From the NCBI GenBank assembly GCA_900321915.1, contig ONXW01000013.1:1-9783 (forward strand): 9,783 bases of DNA, given 5' to 3'. The notes under the pieces are model-generated. The model was not told where the DNA came from, made no database searches, and saw only the letters and a list, made by a program, of their open reading frames with translations. This stretch comes from an uncultured Eubacteriales bacterium (GTDB lineage: Bacteria; Bacillota; Clostridia; Lachnospirales; Lachnospiraceae). Position numbers and translations under genes: made by a program. Within the stretch, counting starts at the first letter, position 1. The number at the start of each line of letters is the position of its first letter. This document shows, in pieces, positions 1 to 6,909 of the stretch.

Positions 1-984
1 ATCGACGAGTCCAACGACTGCTTTGAAGCTGCTGCCGACCTTGCCGACCAGGGCTGCGGTTTCATCTTTGCGGACTCCTTCGGCAATGAGGACTTCCTCA
101 TCAAAGCTGCCGAGCAGTTCCCCGAAGTGCAGTTCTCCCATGCGACCGGCACCCAGGCGCACACAAAGAACCTGCCGAACTTTTCCAACGCGTTCGCTTC
201 CATCTATGAGGGCCGTTATCTTGCAGGCGTTGCCGCAGGACTGAAGCTGAACGAGATGATTGAGGCCGGCGACATTACCGAAGATCAGGCGAAGATCGGA
301 TACATCGGCGCATACACCTACGCTGAGGTTATTTCCGGTTACACCTCCTTCTTCCTGGGCGCACGCTCTGTCTGCCCGTCCGCTACCATGGAAGTTACCT
401 TCACCGGTTCCTGGTATGATGAGACCGCTGAGAAAGAGGGCGCTACCACTCTGATCAACGACGGATGCGTCCTGATCAGCCAGCACGCGGATTCCATGGG
501 CGCTCCGACAGCCTGCGAGGCAGCAGGAGTTCCGAACGTCTCCTACAACGGATCCACTGTGTCCGCATGCCCGAACACCTTCATCGTATCCTCCAGAATC
601 GACTGGACACCGTACTATGTCTATGCTATCAGCGCGGCTGCCAACGGCGAACCGATTGATACTGACTGGACCGGAACCATCGCTACCGATTCCGTGGTGC
701 TGACCGAGGTCAACGGCCAGGCGGCTGCCGAGGGAACCCAGGAGAAGATCGACGAAGTCAAGGCTGACCTGGAGTCCGGCAAGGCTCATGTATTTGATAC
801 CTCTGCATTCACCGTAGGCGGCGAGGAGCTCACCTCCTACATGGCAGATGTGGATACCGACGCGGCTTACGAGGGAGACACCGAGGTTATTTCCGACGGC
901 TACTTCCACGAGTCTGAGTATCGTTCCGCTCCGTACTTTGACCTGCGGATCGACGGCATCACACTGCTGGATGAGAAATTCTGA
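1..984 (+). CDS. BMP/Med-family nucleoside ABC transporter substrate-binding protein (5' end missing)
   Basis: This is the extracytoplasmic solute-binding protein of a BMP-type (PnrA/Med family) ABC importer, expected to be a lipoprotein that delivers nucleosides to the permeases encoded downstream. The reading frame is open from base 1 and ends at TGA 982-984, so 327 residues are visible. The signal peptide and lipobox lie before the window; the internal ATG at 127 is not the start. Family features seen are the early GFIFADSFG strand, an N-x-F-A-S-I-Y-E-G-R-Y-L-AGVAAG segment, a KIGYIGAYTYAEVISG strand, and a GSWYD segment followed by ISQHAD. The C terminus is acidic, with FHESEYRSAPYF. Codon choice looks more restricted than in the next genes, with many TCC, ACC and GGC codons, as in a highly expressed protein; this was judged by eye. 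The downstream ATPase and permease genes support the role. A purine nucleoside ligand is inferred from family and context and is not proven. Confidence 0.93.
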   Translation: MDESNDCFEAAADLADQGCGFIFADSFGNEDFLIKAAEQFPEVQFSHATGTQAHTKNLPNFSNAFASIYEGRYLAGVAAGLKLNEMIEAGDITEDQAKIGYIGAYTYAEVISGYTSFFLGARSVCPSATMEVTFTGSWYDETAEKEGATTLINDGCVLISQHADSMGAPTACEAAGVPNVSYNGSTVSACPNTFIVSSRIDWTPYYVYAISAAANGEPIDTDWTGTIATDSVVLTEVNGQAAAEGTQEKIDEVKADLESGKAHVFDTSAFTVGGEELTSYMADVDTDAAYEGDTEVISDGYFHESEYRSAPYFDLRIDGITLLDEKF

Positions 985-1000
985 TCTGTAATACCATCTG

Positions 1001-1039
1001 ACGGGCTGCCGGGGCCTTCCCCCGGCAGTCCCGTTTTTT
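1001..1039 (+). terminator. Intrinsic terminator after the binding-protein gene
   Basis: The left arm 1001-1014 (ACGGGCTGCCGGGG) pairs with 1020-1034 (CCCCGGCAG, a single bulged T at 1029, then CCCGT). The loop is 5 nt and a run of six T residues occupies 1034-1039. It begins 17 bases after the TGA of the binding-protein gene and ends 22 bases before the ATPase start. It probably acts as a partial terminator that makes the binding protein more abundant than the membrane complex, a known arrangement for ABC importers. No separate promoter is visible in the short gap, so read-through probably supplies the downstream genes. Confidence 0.88.
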
Positions 1040-1050
1040 CAATTTCTGCC

Positions 1051-1064
1051 GGAGGTTTGTCTTG
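1051..1064 (+). promoter_or_regulatory. Ribosome binding site that fixes a TTG start
   Basis: GGAGG at 1051-1055 is followed by a 6-nt spacer and TTG at 1062-1064. The first in-frame ATG, at 1089, has no purine-rich sequence upstream and would remove the residues before the first beta strand of the ATPase. TTG is therefore the better start. A weak initiator would further limit ATPase synthesis relative to the binding protein. Confidence 0.75.
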
Positions 1065-2603
1065 GAGAATAAAACGCCCGCCGTGGCCATGCGCGGCATC
1101 ACGAAAACATTTGGATCCACTGTCGCGAACAATCATGTGGACCTTGACATCAACAGGGGAGAGATTCTCGCCCTCCTGGGAGAAAACGGGAGCGGCAAGA
1201 CAACCCTCATGAACATGCTCTCCGGGATTTATTATCCGGATGAGGGGCAGATCTTTATCGACGGCAGGGAGGTGACCATCTCCTCCCCGAGGGAGGCGTT
1301 CGATTACGGCATCGGCATGATTCACCAGCACTTCAAGCTGGTGGATGTCATGACCGCGACCGAGAACATCATCCTGGGACTCCGGGAAAAGGGACGGCTT
1401 GACCTCGCCGGGGCTGCGGCGCGCATCCGCAGCATCTGCGACGCCTACGGCTTCCAGCTGGATCCCAGCCAGAAGATCTACGAGATGTCTGTCTCCCAGA
1501 AGCAGACGGTGGAGATCGTGAAAGTCCTTTACCGCGGCGCGGACATCCTGATCCTGGATGAGCCCACGGCGGTCCTCACGCCGCAGGAGACGGAGAAGCT
1601 CTTCGCCGTGCTCCGCAACATGCGCGCCGACGGCAAGGCCATCGTGATCATCACCCACAAGATGCATGAGGTCCAGGACCTGTCTGACCGTGTAGCTATC
1701 CTCCGCAAGGGAGAATACATCGGGGAGATGGAGACGAAATCCACGAATGCCCAGGAGATGACAGACATGATGGTGGGGCACGCGGTTGCCCTGAACATCC
1801 GCCGGCCGGATCCGGTGGACGCGAAGCCCCGCGTCGTCATCGAGGGGCTGACGGTCCGCTCGGAGGAAGGAATCCTGAAACTGGACAATGTATCCTTCTT
1901 CGCCCGGTCCGGGGAGATCCTCGGCATCGCCGGCATTTCCGGCAGCGGCCAGAAGGAGCTCCTGGAGTCCATCGCGGGACTGCAGAAGGTGGAAAAAGGC
2001 CACATTTACTATGTGGAAGACAACGGCGAGCGGGAAGAGCTGGTGGGCAAGGATCCGGAGGAGATACGCCACATGGGCGTAGCGCTCTCCTTTGTCCCCG
2101 AAGACCGCCTGGGCATGGGCCTGGTCGGCAATATGGATCTTACCGACAACATGATGCTCCGATCCTTCCGGGAAGGCCATTCCGTCTTTACGGACCACCA
2201 TCATCCCCACGACCTGGCGGAGCGGGTTGTGGAGGAGCTGGAAGTCAATACGCCCAGCGTGTCTACCCCCGTGCGGCGCCTGTCCGGCGGAAATGTGCAG
2301 AAGGTCCTGGTAGGGCGGGAGATCGCTTCCGCGCCGAAGGTCCTGCTGACAGCCTACGCGGTAAGGGGACTGGACATCAATTCCTCCTACACCATCTACG
2401 ACCTGCTGAACCGGCAGAAAGAGGCCGGCGTGGCGGTAATCTATGTGGGTGAGGACCTGGACGTGCTGATGGAGCTGGCGGACCGTATCGTCGTGCTCTG
2501 CGGCGGAAAAGTGAGCGGCGTCGTGGACGGGCGCACAGCGGACAAGAATGAGGTCGGAATGATGATGACGAAGCTTCAGGGAGGGGAAGAGGATGCAGAC
2601 TAA
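1062..2603 (+). CDS. Nucleoside ABC transporter, double ATP-binding subunit (NupO-like)
   Basis: A 513-residue cytoplasmic ATPase with two fused nucleotide-binding domains, the usual size for the RbsA/XylG-like subunit of BMP importers (compare NupO of the Bacillus subtilis guanosine transporter). Domain 1 has Walker A GENGSGKT (residues 40-47), a Q-loop near residue 89 (MIHQHF), Walker B ILILDEP (162-168) and an H-loop THKMHEV. Its signature reads MSVSQKQ (142-148), where relatives have LSVGxxQ. Domain 2 has the degenerate Walker A typical of the family, GISGSGQK (291-298), an intact signature LSGGN (407-411) and a Walker B region LLTAYAVRGLD (428-438) that lacks the DE pair. Pairing across the domains should give one competent and one degenerate ATP site. 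The start is TTG with GGAGG upstream. The 3' end overlaps the next gene by 11 bases, so the two are probably translationally coupled. Confidence 0.95.
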   Translation: MENKTPAVAMRGITKTFGSTVANNHVDLDINRGEILALLGENGSGKTTLMNMLSGIYYPDEGQIFIDGREVTISSPREAFDYGIGMIHQHFKLVDVMTATENIILGLREKGRLDLAGAAARIRSICDAYGFQLDPSQKIYEMSVSQKQTVEIVKVLYRGADILILDEPTAVLTPQETEKLFAVLRNMRADGKAIVIITHKMHEVQDLSDRVAILRKGEYIGEMETKSTNAQEMTDMMVGHAVALNIRRPDPVDAKPRVVIEGLTVRSEEGILKLDNVSFFARSGEILGIAGISGSGQKELLESIAGLQKVEKGHIYYVEDNGEREELVGKDPEEIRHMGVALSFVPEDRLGMGLVGNMDLTDNMMLRSFREGHSVFTDHHHPHDLAERVVEELEVNTPSVSTPVRRLSGGNVQKVLVGREIASAPKVLLTAYAVRGLDINSSYTIYDLLNRQKEAGVAVIYVGEDLDVLMELADRIVVLCGGKVSGVVDGRTADKNEVGMMMTKLQGGEEDAD

Positions 2604-3705
2604 GCACAGGGAACCCCTGATCCATATTACGAAACGAAAACTGCTGCCGCTGCACCAGGTATGGATGATCCGTTTTATCTCCATCCTGGCGGCGCTTCTC
2701 GTCTGCGCCCTGGTGACCACCATCGCCACGGGGCTCAATCCGGTCGAGGTCTACGCCACCATGATCTCCGGCGCGTTCGGAACGGCACGGCGCATGTGGA
2801 TTCTCGGCAAGGATGTGGCTATCCTTCTCTGCATTTCCCTGGCGCTCACCCCGGCATTCCGGATGCATTTCTGGAACCTGGGCGGCGAGGGGCAGATCCT
2901 GATAGGCGCCCTGGCGACAGCCGCCTGCATGATTCTCTTCGGCGAAGCGGTCCCGGGACCGCTGCTGATCCTCATCGGCATGATCGCGGCCCTCGCGGCA
3001 GGCGCGTTCTGGGCCCTGATCCCGGCGGTCTGCAAGGCAAGGTGGAATACGAACGAGACCCTCTTTACCCTGATGATGAACTATGTCGCCACACAGCTGG
3101 TGGCCTATTACGTCATTGTGTGGGAGGTTCCGAAGGGATCCGGCAAGATCGGCATTATCAACCAGTCCACGGAGGCCGGCTGGCTTCCCGTGATAGCGGG
3201 CAACAAATACCTGCTGAACATCCTGATTGTCGCCGCCCTGACGGCCGCGATGTACGTGTACCTCTATTACTCCAAACACGGATATGAGATTTCCGTCGTG
3301 GGCGAGAGTGAGGCAACGGCGCGCTACGTCGGCATCAAGGTGGGCAGGACGATCATCCGGACCCTGATCATTTCCGGCGCCATCTGCGGACTGACCGGCT
3401 TTCTCCTGGTGGCCGGCACGGATCACACCCTGACCACGACGCTGGCCGGCGGACAGGGATTCACGGCAGTCATGGTCGCATGGCTCGCCAAGTTCAACCC
3501 CATCAGCATGATCTTTTCTTCCTTCCTGCTGGTGGCTCTGGGGAGAGGCGCCGCGGAGATTTCCACAATCTTCGGGCTGAACCAGTCCTACGGCGATATC
3601 CTGACGGGAATTATCCTGTTCTTCATCATCGGGTGCGACTTCTTTATCAATTACCAGCTGCATTTCAGGAAATCCGCGAGAAAGGAGGAGGGCGCAAATG
3701 TTTGA
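2593..3705 (+). CDS. Nucleoside ABC transporter permease 1 (NupP-like)
   Basis: An integral membrane permease of 370 residues in the BPD_transp_2 (RbsC/LivH-like) family, forming half of the membrane channel. A basic N-terminal segment of about 25 residues (several K, R and H) is cytoplasmic by charge, and hydrophobic helices start near residue 28. Family hallmarks are NLGGEGQ (95-101) and the cytoplasmic coupling loop VGESEATARYVGI (236-248), the EAA-like contact with the ATPase. The ATG at 2593 lies inside the ATPase gene, with the purine-rich stretch at about 2579-2591 (AGGGAGGGGAAGAGG-like) serving as ribosome binding site. The stop overlaps the start of the second permease by 8 bases. 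The C terminus is basic and short. The family and role are clear; nucleoside specificity is inferred from the BMP-type neighbour. Confidence 0.94.
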   Translation: MQTKHREPLIHITKRKLLPLHQVWMIRFISILAALLVCALVTTIATGLNPVEVYATMISGAFGTARRMWILGKDVAILLCISLALTPAFRMHFWNLGGEGQILIGALATAACMILFGEAVPGPLLILIGMIAALAAGAFWALIPAVCKARWNTNETLFTLMMNYVATQLVAYYVIVWEVPKGSGKIGIINQSTEAGWLPVIAGNKYLLNILIVAALTAAMYVYLYYSKHGYEISVVGESEATARYVGIKVGRTIIRTLIISGAICGLTGFLLVAGTDHTLTTTLAGGQGFTAVMVAWLAKFNPISMIFSSFLLVALGRGAAEISTIFGLNQSYGDILTGIILFFIIGCDFFINYQLHFRKSARKEEGANV

Positions 3706-4693
3706 TCTAGTTGCTTTTATTCCGAGAGCGGTAGCCCAGAGCATCCCGCTCCTGTACGGGAGCACCGGGGAGACCATCACGCAGAAATCCGGCAACCTGA
3801 ACCTGGGAATTCCCGGCGTGATGTATGTCGGAGCCATCTCCGGCGTCATCGGCTCCTTCCTCTATGAGCGCGCCTGCGGCAGCGCGGAAAACATGAACAC
3901 GGCGCTTACCGTGCTGATCCCGCTCTCCGCCTGCCTCCTGGGGTCGCTCCTCATGGGACTCCTGTTCTGCTTCCTGACCGTAACGCTCCGGGCAAACCAG
4001 AACGTTACCGGTCTTGCCATGACGACCTTCGGCGTCGGCTTCGGCAACTTCTTCGGCGGTTCGCTCATCAAGCTGACCGGCGCGGACGTTCCGTCCATCG
4101 CCCTGTCCGCGACATCCAACGTGTTCCGGAAATCCCTGCCCGCGGCGGCCTCGACGGGATGGTTCGGGACGGTATTCCTGTCCTACGGCTTCCTCGCATA
4201 CACGGCCATCGTCATTTCCCTGATCGCCGCCTACGTGCTGAAGAGCACCCGGACGGGACTGCACCTGCGGGCCGTGGGCGAAAATCCCGCCACGGCGGAC
4301 GCGGCGGGAATCAACATTACCCGGTACAAATACTTTGCGACCTGCCTGGGATGCATGATCGCCGGTCTTGGGGGACTCTATTATGTCATGGACTACGCCT
4401 GCGGCGTCTGGTCCAATGACGCTTTCGGCGACAGGGGCTGGCTCGCCATCGCGCTGGTTATCTTCACGATCTGGCGCCCGAATGTGGGCATCCTGGCCTC
4501 CATCCTGTTCGGCGGCCTCTATATCCTGTACCTGTTCATTCCCACGGGGATGAACCTGGCGGTAAAGGAACTCTACAAGATGCTGCCTTACCTCGTCACC
4601 ATCGCGGTGCTGATTCTGACCAGCATCCGCAACAAGCGGGAGAATCAGCCTCCCGCAAGCCTGGGACTTCCGTACTTCCGGGAAGAGCGCTGA
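3698..4693 (+). CDS. Nucleoside ABC transporter permease 2 (NupQ-like)
   Basis: The second BPD_transp_2 permease, 331 residues, expected to form a heterodimer with the preceding permease. Visible hallmarks are GETITQKSGNLNLGIPGVM (24-42) near the N terminus, where relatives usually have GE-x-x-T-E-R-x-G-x-x-NLG-x-EG; here the E before the last G is replaced by P39. The EAA-like coupling loop is VGENPATADAAGI (193-205). Several long hydrophobic helices are evident, including the segment after the coupling loop and the C-terminal YLVTIAVLILTS. AAAGGAGGAGGG at 3681-3692 lies about 6 bases before ATG 3698, a very strong ribosome binding site inside the preceding gene. The pair of non-identical permeases matches the usual BMP transporter layout of binding protein, double ATPase and two permeases. 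It ends 61 bases before the next gene, with no terminator seen. Confidence 0.94.
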   Translation: MFDLVAFIPRAVAQSIPLLYGSTGETITQKSGNLNLGIPGVMYVGAISGVIGSFLYERACGSAENMNTALTVLIPLSACLLGSLLMGLLFCFLTVTLRANQNVTGLAMTTFGVGFGNFFGGSLIKLTGADVPSIALSATSNVFRKSLPAAASTGWFGTVFLSYGFLAYTAIVISLIAAYVLKSTRTGLHLRAVGENPATADAAGINITRYKYFATCLGCMIAGLGGLYYVMDYACGVWSNDAFGDRGWLAIALVIFTIWRPNVGILASILFGGLYILYLFIPTGMNLAVKELYKMLPYLVTIAVLILTSIRNKRENQPPASLGLPYFREER

Positions 4694-4754
4694 TAACCGG
4701 CGAATCCCGCGGCGGCTTATAGACAGCAATCAGAAACACAGGGGGAATCAGATA

Positions 4755-6113
4755 ATGGAACAGTTTTTTAAACTTAAGGAAAATGGAACCGATGTCCGCA
4801 CCGAGGTTATCGCCGGACTCACTACCTTTATGACCATGGCTTATATCCTGGCCGTCAACCCGAGCATCCTGGGAGACTGCGGCATGGACCGCGGCGCGGT
4901 GTTTACCGCAACGGCGCTGGCCTCCGCGGTGGCTTCCTTCTGCATGGCGGCATTTGCCAACCTTCCCTTCGTCCTCTCTGCAGGCATGGGACTGAACGCC
5001 TACTTCGCCTACAGCGTGGTAATCGGCATGGGTTACAGCTGGAATGTGGCGCTGGCGGCGGTATTTACCGAGGGCCTGGTCTTCGTGGTGCTCTCGCTGA
5101 CCAATGTCAGGGAAGCGATTTTTAACGCCATCCCGGGAACCCTGAAGGTAGCGGTTTCCGTCGGTATCGGGCTTTTCATCTGCATCATCGGACTGAAGAA
5201 TTCCAACGTAGTCGTGGACAGCTCCACCCTCATCGGCCTGATTTCCTTCCGGGCCTGCATGGAAGACGGAACCATGAATTCCCTGGGCATCACGGCCCTG
5301 CTGTCCCTCATCGGCATTCTCATTACCGCCGTGCTGGTCATCAAGAACGTGCGCGGAAATATCCTTCTCGGCATTCTCCTGACCTGGATTCTCGGCATTC
5401 TCTGCCAGCTGGCCGGTCTCTATGTGCCGAACCCGGATCTGGGCCTTTACAGCGTGATCCCCTCCGGCATCATCTCGGCGCCCCAGTCCATGGGCCCCAC
5501 CTTCCTGAAGATGAGCCTGGACGGCGTAAGGATTCTGGACTTTGTCGTGGTGGTATTTGCCTTCCTCTTTGTGGATATCTTTGACACCCTGGGAACCCTG
5601 ATCGGCTGCGCCACCAAGGCGGACATGCTGAAGGAGGACGGAAGCCTTCCCGGCATCCGCGGCGCCCTCATGGCCGATTCCGTCGGAACCATCTTCGGCG
5701 CGTGCTGCGGCACCTCCACGGTCACAACCTTCGTGGAATCCTCCGCAGGCATCGCGGAGGGCGGAAGAACCGGTCTCACCTCTGTGGTGGCCGGCGGATT
5801 CTTCCTGCTGTCCCTCCTGTTCTCGCCGATTTTCCTGACCATCCCCTCCTTTGCCACAACCCCGGCCCTGGTAATCGTGGGCTTCATGATGATGCAGCAG
5901 GTGGGACGGCTGGAGTGGAACAATGTGCTGGAAGGCATTCCGGCTTTCATGTGCATCTGCGCGATGCCCTTTACTTCCTCCATCTCGGAGGGAATTGCCT
6001 TCGGCATCATCTCCTGGACCATCCTGCACGTGGCCTGCGGCAGGGCAAAGAACCTGACACCGCTCATGTATGTGCTGACGGTGCTCTTTGTGCTGAAGTA
6101 TATTTTCCTGTAA
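4755..6113 (+). CDS. NCS2-family (AzgA/PbuG-type) purine nucleobase permease
   Basis: A 452-residue membrane transporter of the AzgA-like branch of the NCS2 family, whose members import hypoxanthine, guanine or adenine by proton symport. Motifs seen are TFMTMAYIL (24-32), SAGMGLNAYFAY (75-86), the FVDIFDTLGT segment (272-281) and STVTTFVESSAGIAEGGRTGLT (321-342), which holds the acidic residue E328 and the glycine-rich substrate-site region. Length is within the usual 430-480 range and the hydrophobicity fits 12-14 helices. ATG 4755 follows a GGGGG run at 4741-4745. The gene lies 61 bases after the second ABC permease with no terminator between, so it is probably in the same transcript and adds free-base uptake to nucleoside uptake. 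Which purine it carries cannot be told from the sequence; a xanthine/urate carrier of the other NCS2 branch is less likely. Confidence 0.94.
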   Translation: MEQFFKLKENGTDVRTEVIAGLTTFMTMAYILAVNPSILGDCGMDRGAVFTATALASAVASFCMAAFANLPFVLSAGMGLNAYFAYSVVIGMGYSWNVALAAVFTEGLVFVVLSLTNVREAIFNAIPGTLKVAVSVGIGLFICIIGLKNSNVVVDSSTLIGLISFRACMEDGTMNSLGITALLSLIGILITAVLVIKNVRGNILLGILLTWILGILCQLAGLYVPNPDLGLYSVIPSGIISAPQSMGPTFLKMSLDGVRILDFVVVVFAFLFVDIFDTLGTLIGCATKADMLKEDGSLPGIRGALMADSVGTIFGACCGTSTVTTFVESSAGIAEGGRTGLTSVVAGGFFLLSLLFSPIFLTIPSFATTPALVIVGFMMMQQVGRLEWNNVLEGIPAFMCICAMPFTSSISEGIAFGIISWTILHVACGRAKNLTPLMYVLTVLFVLKYIFL

Positions 6114-6160
6114 TCTGTTTCCCGTAAAGGGGCGGACATTTCCGGAAAGGACGGAAGAGT

Positions 6161-6652
6161 ATGAAGCAGAAAACCTTTGAGGATCCCACCATCTTCATTG
6201 CCGAGGGTGCCCGGATCACCGGACAGGTGGAGATCGGGTCCCGCACCGGCATCTGGTACAACGCGGTGCTGCGGGGGGATATCACAAGCATCACCGTGGG
6301 GGAGGACTGCAATATCCAGGACAATGTGGTGGTGCACGGCGATGAGATCTACGACGTGAAAATCGGCGACCGGGTCTCTGTGGGACACAGCAGTATCATC
6401 CACGGCTGCACCATCGACGACGGCGCGGTCATCGGCATGGGCAGCATCATCCTGAACGGCGCCCATATCGGAAAGGGGTGTCTCATCGGCGCGGGATCCC
6501 TGGTGACCAAGAAGACGGTGATCCCCGATGGGGCCATGGCCTTCGGCCGGCCGGCGAAGGTGGTCCGGATCATGGATGAGAAGGAAGCGGAATACAATAC
6601 CCTGAACTGGAAGAAATACCGGGAGCTTGCGGAGAAAGCGCTGCAAGACTGA
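6161..6652 (+). CDS. Gamma-class carbonic anhydrase-like hexapeptide-repeat protein (YrdA/CamH type)
   Basis: A 163-residue left-handed beta-helix protein, expected to be a cytoplasmic trimer that binds a metal at subunit interfaces. Hexapeptide repeats run from about residue 11 to 130 and a C-terminal helix follows (EAEYNTLNWKKYRELAEKAL). The three metal-ligand histidines are present at H59 (VVVHGD), H76 and H81 (VGHSSIIHG), with the same 5-residue spacing for the last pair as in the archaeal enzyme Cam. R38 and D40 (LRGD), Q53 and D54 (IQDN) match the other conserved active-site residues. The acidic proton-shuttle loops of Cam are missing, which places the protein with the YrdA/CamH-like group, many of which show little or no measured carbonic anhydrase activity. 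GGAAAGGACGG lies just before ATG 6161. The gene follows the purine permease by 47 bases with no terminator and ends at a strong terminator, so it is the last gene of that run. Its link to purine transport is not explained. Confidence 0.9.
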   Translation: MKQKTFEDPTIFIAEGARITGQVEIGSRTGIWYNAVLRGDITSITVGEDCNIQDNVVVHGDEIYDVKIGDRVSVGHSSIIHGCTIDDGAVIGMGSIILNGAHIGKGCLIGAGSLVTKKTVIPDGAMAFGRPAKVVRIMDEKEAEYNTLNWKKYRELAEKALQD

Positions 6653-6660
6653 TTTCAAGA

Positions 6661-6712
6661 AATAACTGCTCCTGAGAGAACCGTTTGCACTCAGGAGCAG
6701 TTATTTTCTTTT
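6661..6712 (+). terminator. Strong intrinsic terminator with perfect 16-bp stem
   Basis: Arms 6661-6676 (AATAACTGCTCCTGAG) and 6690-6705 (CTCAGGAGCAGTTATT) are perfect complements around a 13-nt loop, followed by a T-rich tract TTTTCTTTT at 6704-6712. It starts 8 bases after the stop of the carbonic anhydrase-like gene and closes the purine-uptake run. The A-rich left flank could let it act on the minus strand too, but no minus-strand gene was found. Confidence 0.9.
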
Positions 6713-6743
6713 ATATATATTCAGTATTTATTTGCAATTAATT

Positions 6744-6763
6744 CGTCAAATAATCCGTCAAAT
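6744..6763. repeat. Short direct repeat CGTCAAAT, two copies
   Basis: CGTCAAAT occurs at 6744-6751 and again at 6756-6763, with starts 12 bases apart, in the AT-rich region before the transporter-kinase operon. It lies roughly 50-70 bases upstream of the proposed -35 element. It could be a tandem binding site for an activator, or chance in AT-rich DNA. On the minus strand the repeats read ATTTGACG and resemble -35 elements, but no minus-strand gene follows. Confidence 0.3.
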
Positions 6764-6809
6764 GTGACAAACCAGGTTCGGAGGACGCGAAAAATATATA
6801 CAAAATCTT

Positions 6810-6848
6810 ACTTGCTTTTTTGTGCAAGTATGATATAACTCTTGCAAG
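6810..6848. promoter_or_regulatory. CTTGC/GCAAG dyads overlapping the promoter, possible operator
   Basis: ACTTGC (6810-6815) and GCAAGT (6824-6829) form an inverted repeat with an 8-nt gap across the -35 element and spacer. The palindrome CTTGCAAG (6841-6848) covers the predicted start of transcription. The two centres are 25 bases apart. The layout resembles a two-site repressor operator. No regulator is encoded nearby to match it, so function is inferred. Confidence 0.35.
6812..6839 (+). promoter_or_regulatory. Predicted promoter of the transporter-kinase operon
   Basis: TTGCTT (6812-6817), a 16-nt spacer, and TATAAC (6834-6839) preceded by TG at 6831-6832 form an extended -10 sigma-A-like promoter. 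The predicted start of transcription is near 6846, giving a leader of about 65 nt before ATG 6910. It sits in a clearly AT-rich stretch between the strong upstream terminator and the transporter gene, as expected for the promoter of an independent operon. Confidence 0.6.
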
Positions 6849-6909
6849 GCCAGGATGAGCGTGTCTTGAATAAATCTGAGTCCGGCCGGAAATGAGAGGT
6901 TTTTTTATC

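Noticed and set aside
900..2738. Open frame of 612 codons on the minus strand opposite the ATPase gene
   Set aside because: It mirrors the ATPase gene. Its translation is rich in H, R, D and G without domains, as expected opposite GC-biased codons, and no ribosome binding site supports it.
4694..4754. Terminator or promoter between the second ABC permease and the NCS2 permease
   Set aside because: The 61-base gap has no convincing stem with a T-run and no good -35/-10 pair, so read-through from the ABC operon is simpler.
2377..6658. Series of long minus-strand open frames (2377-3849, 3707-4729, 4596-6029, 5447-6658)
   Set aside because: Each lies opposite a clear transporter or enzyme gene. 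They are low-hydrophobicity shadows of membrane proteins caused by strong codon bias at third positions.
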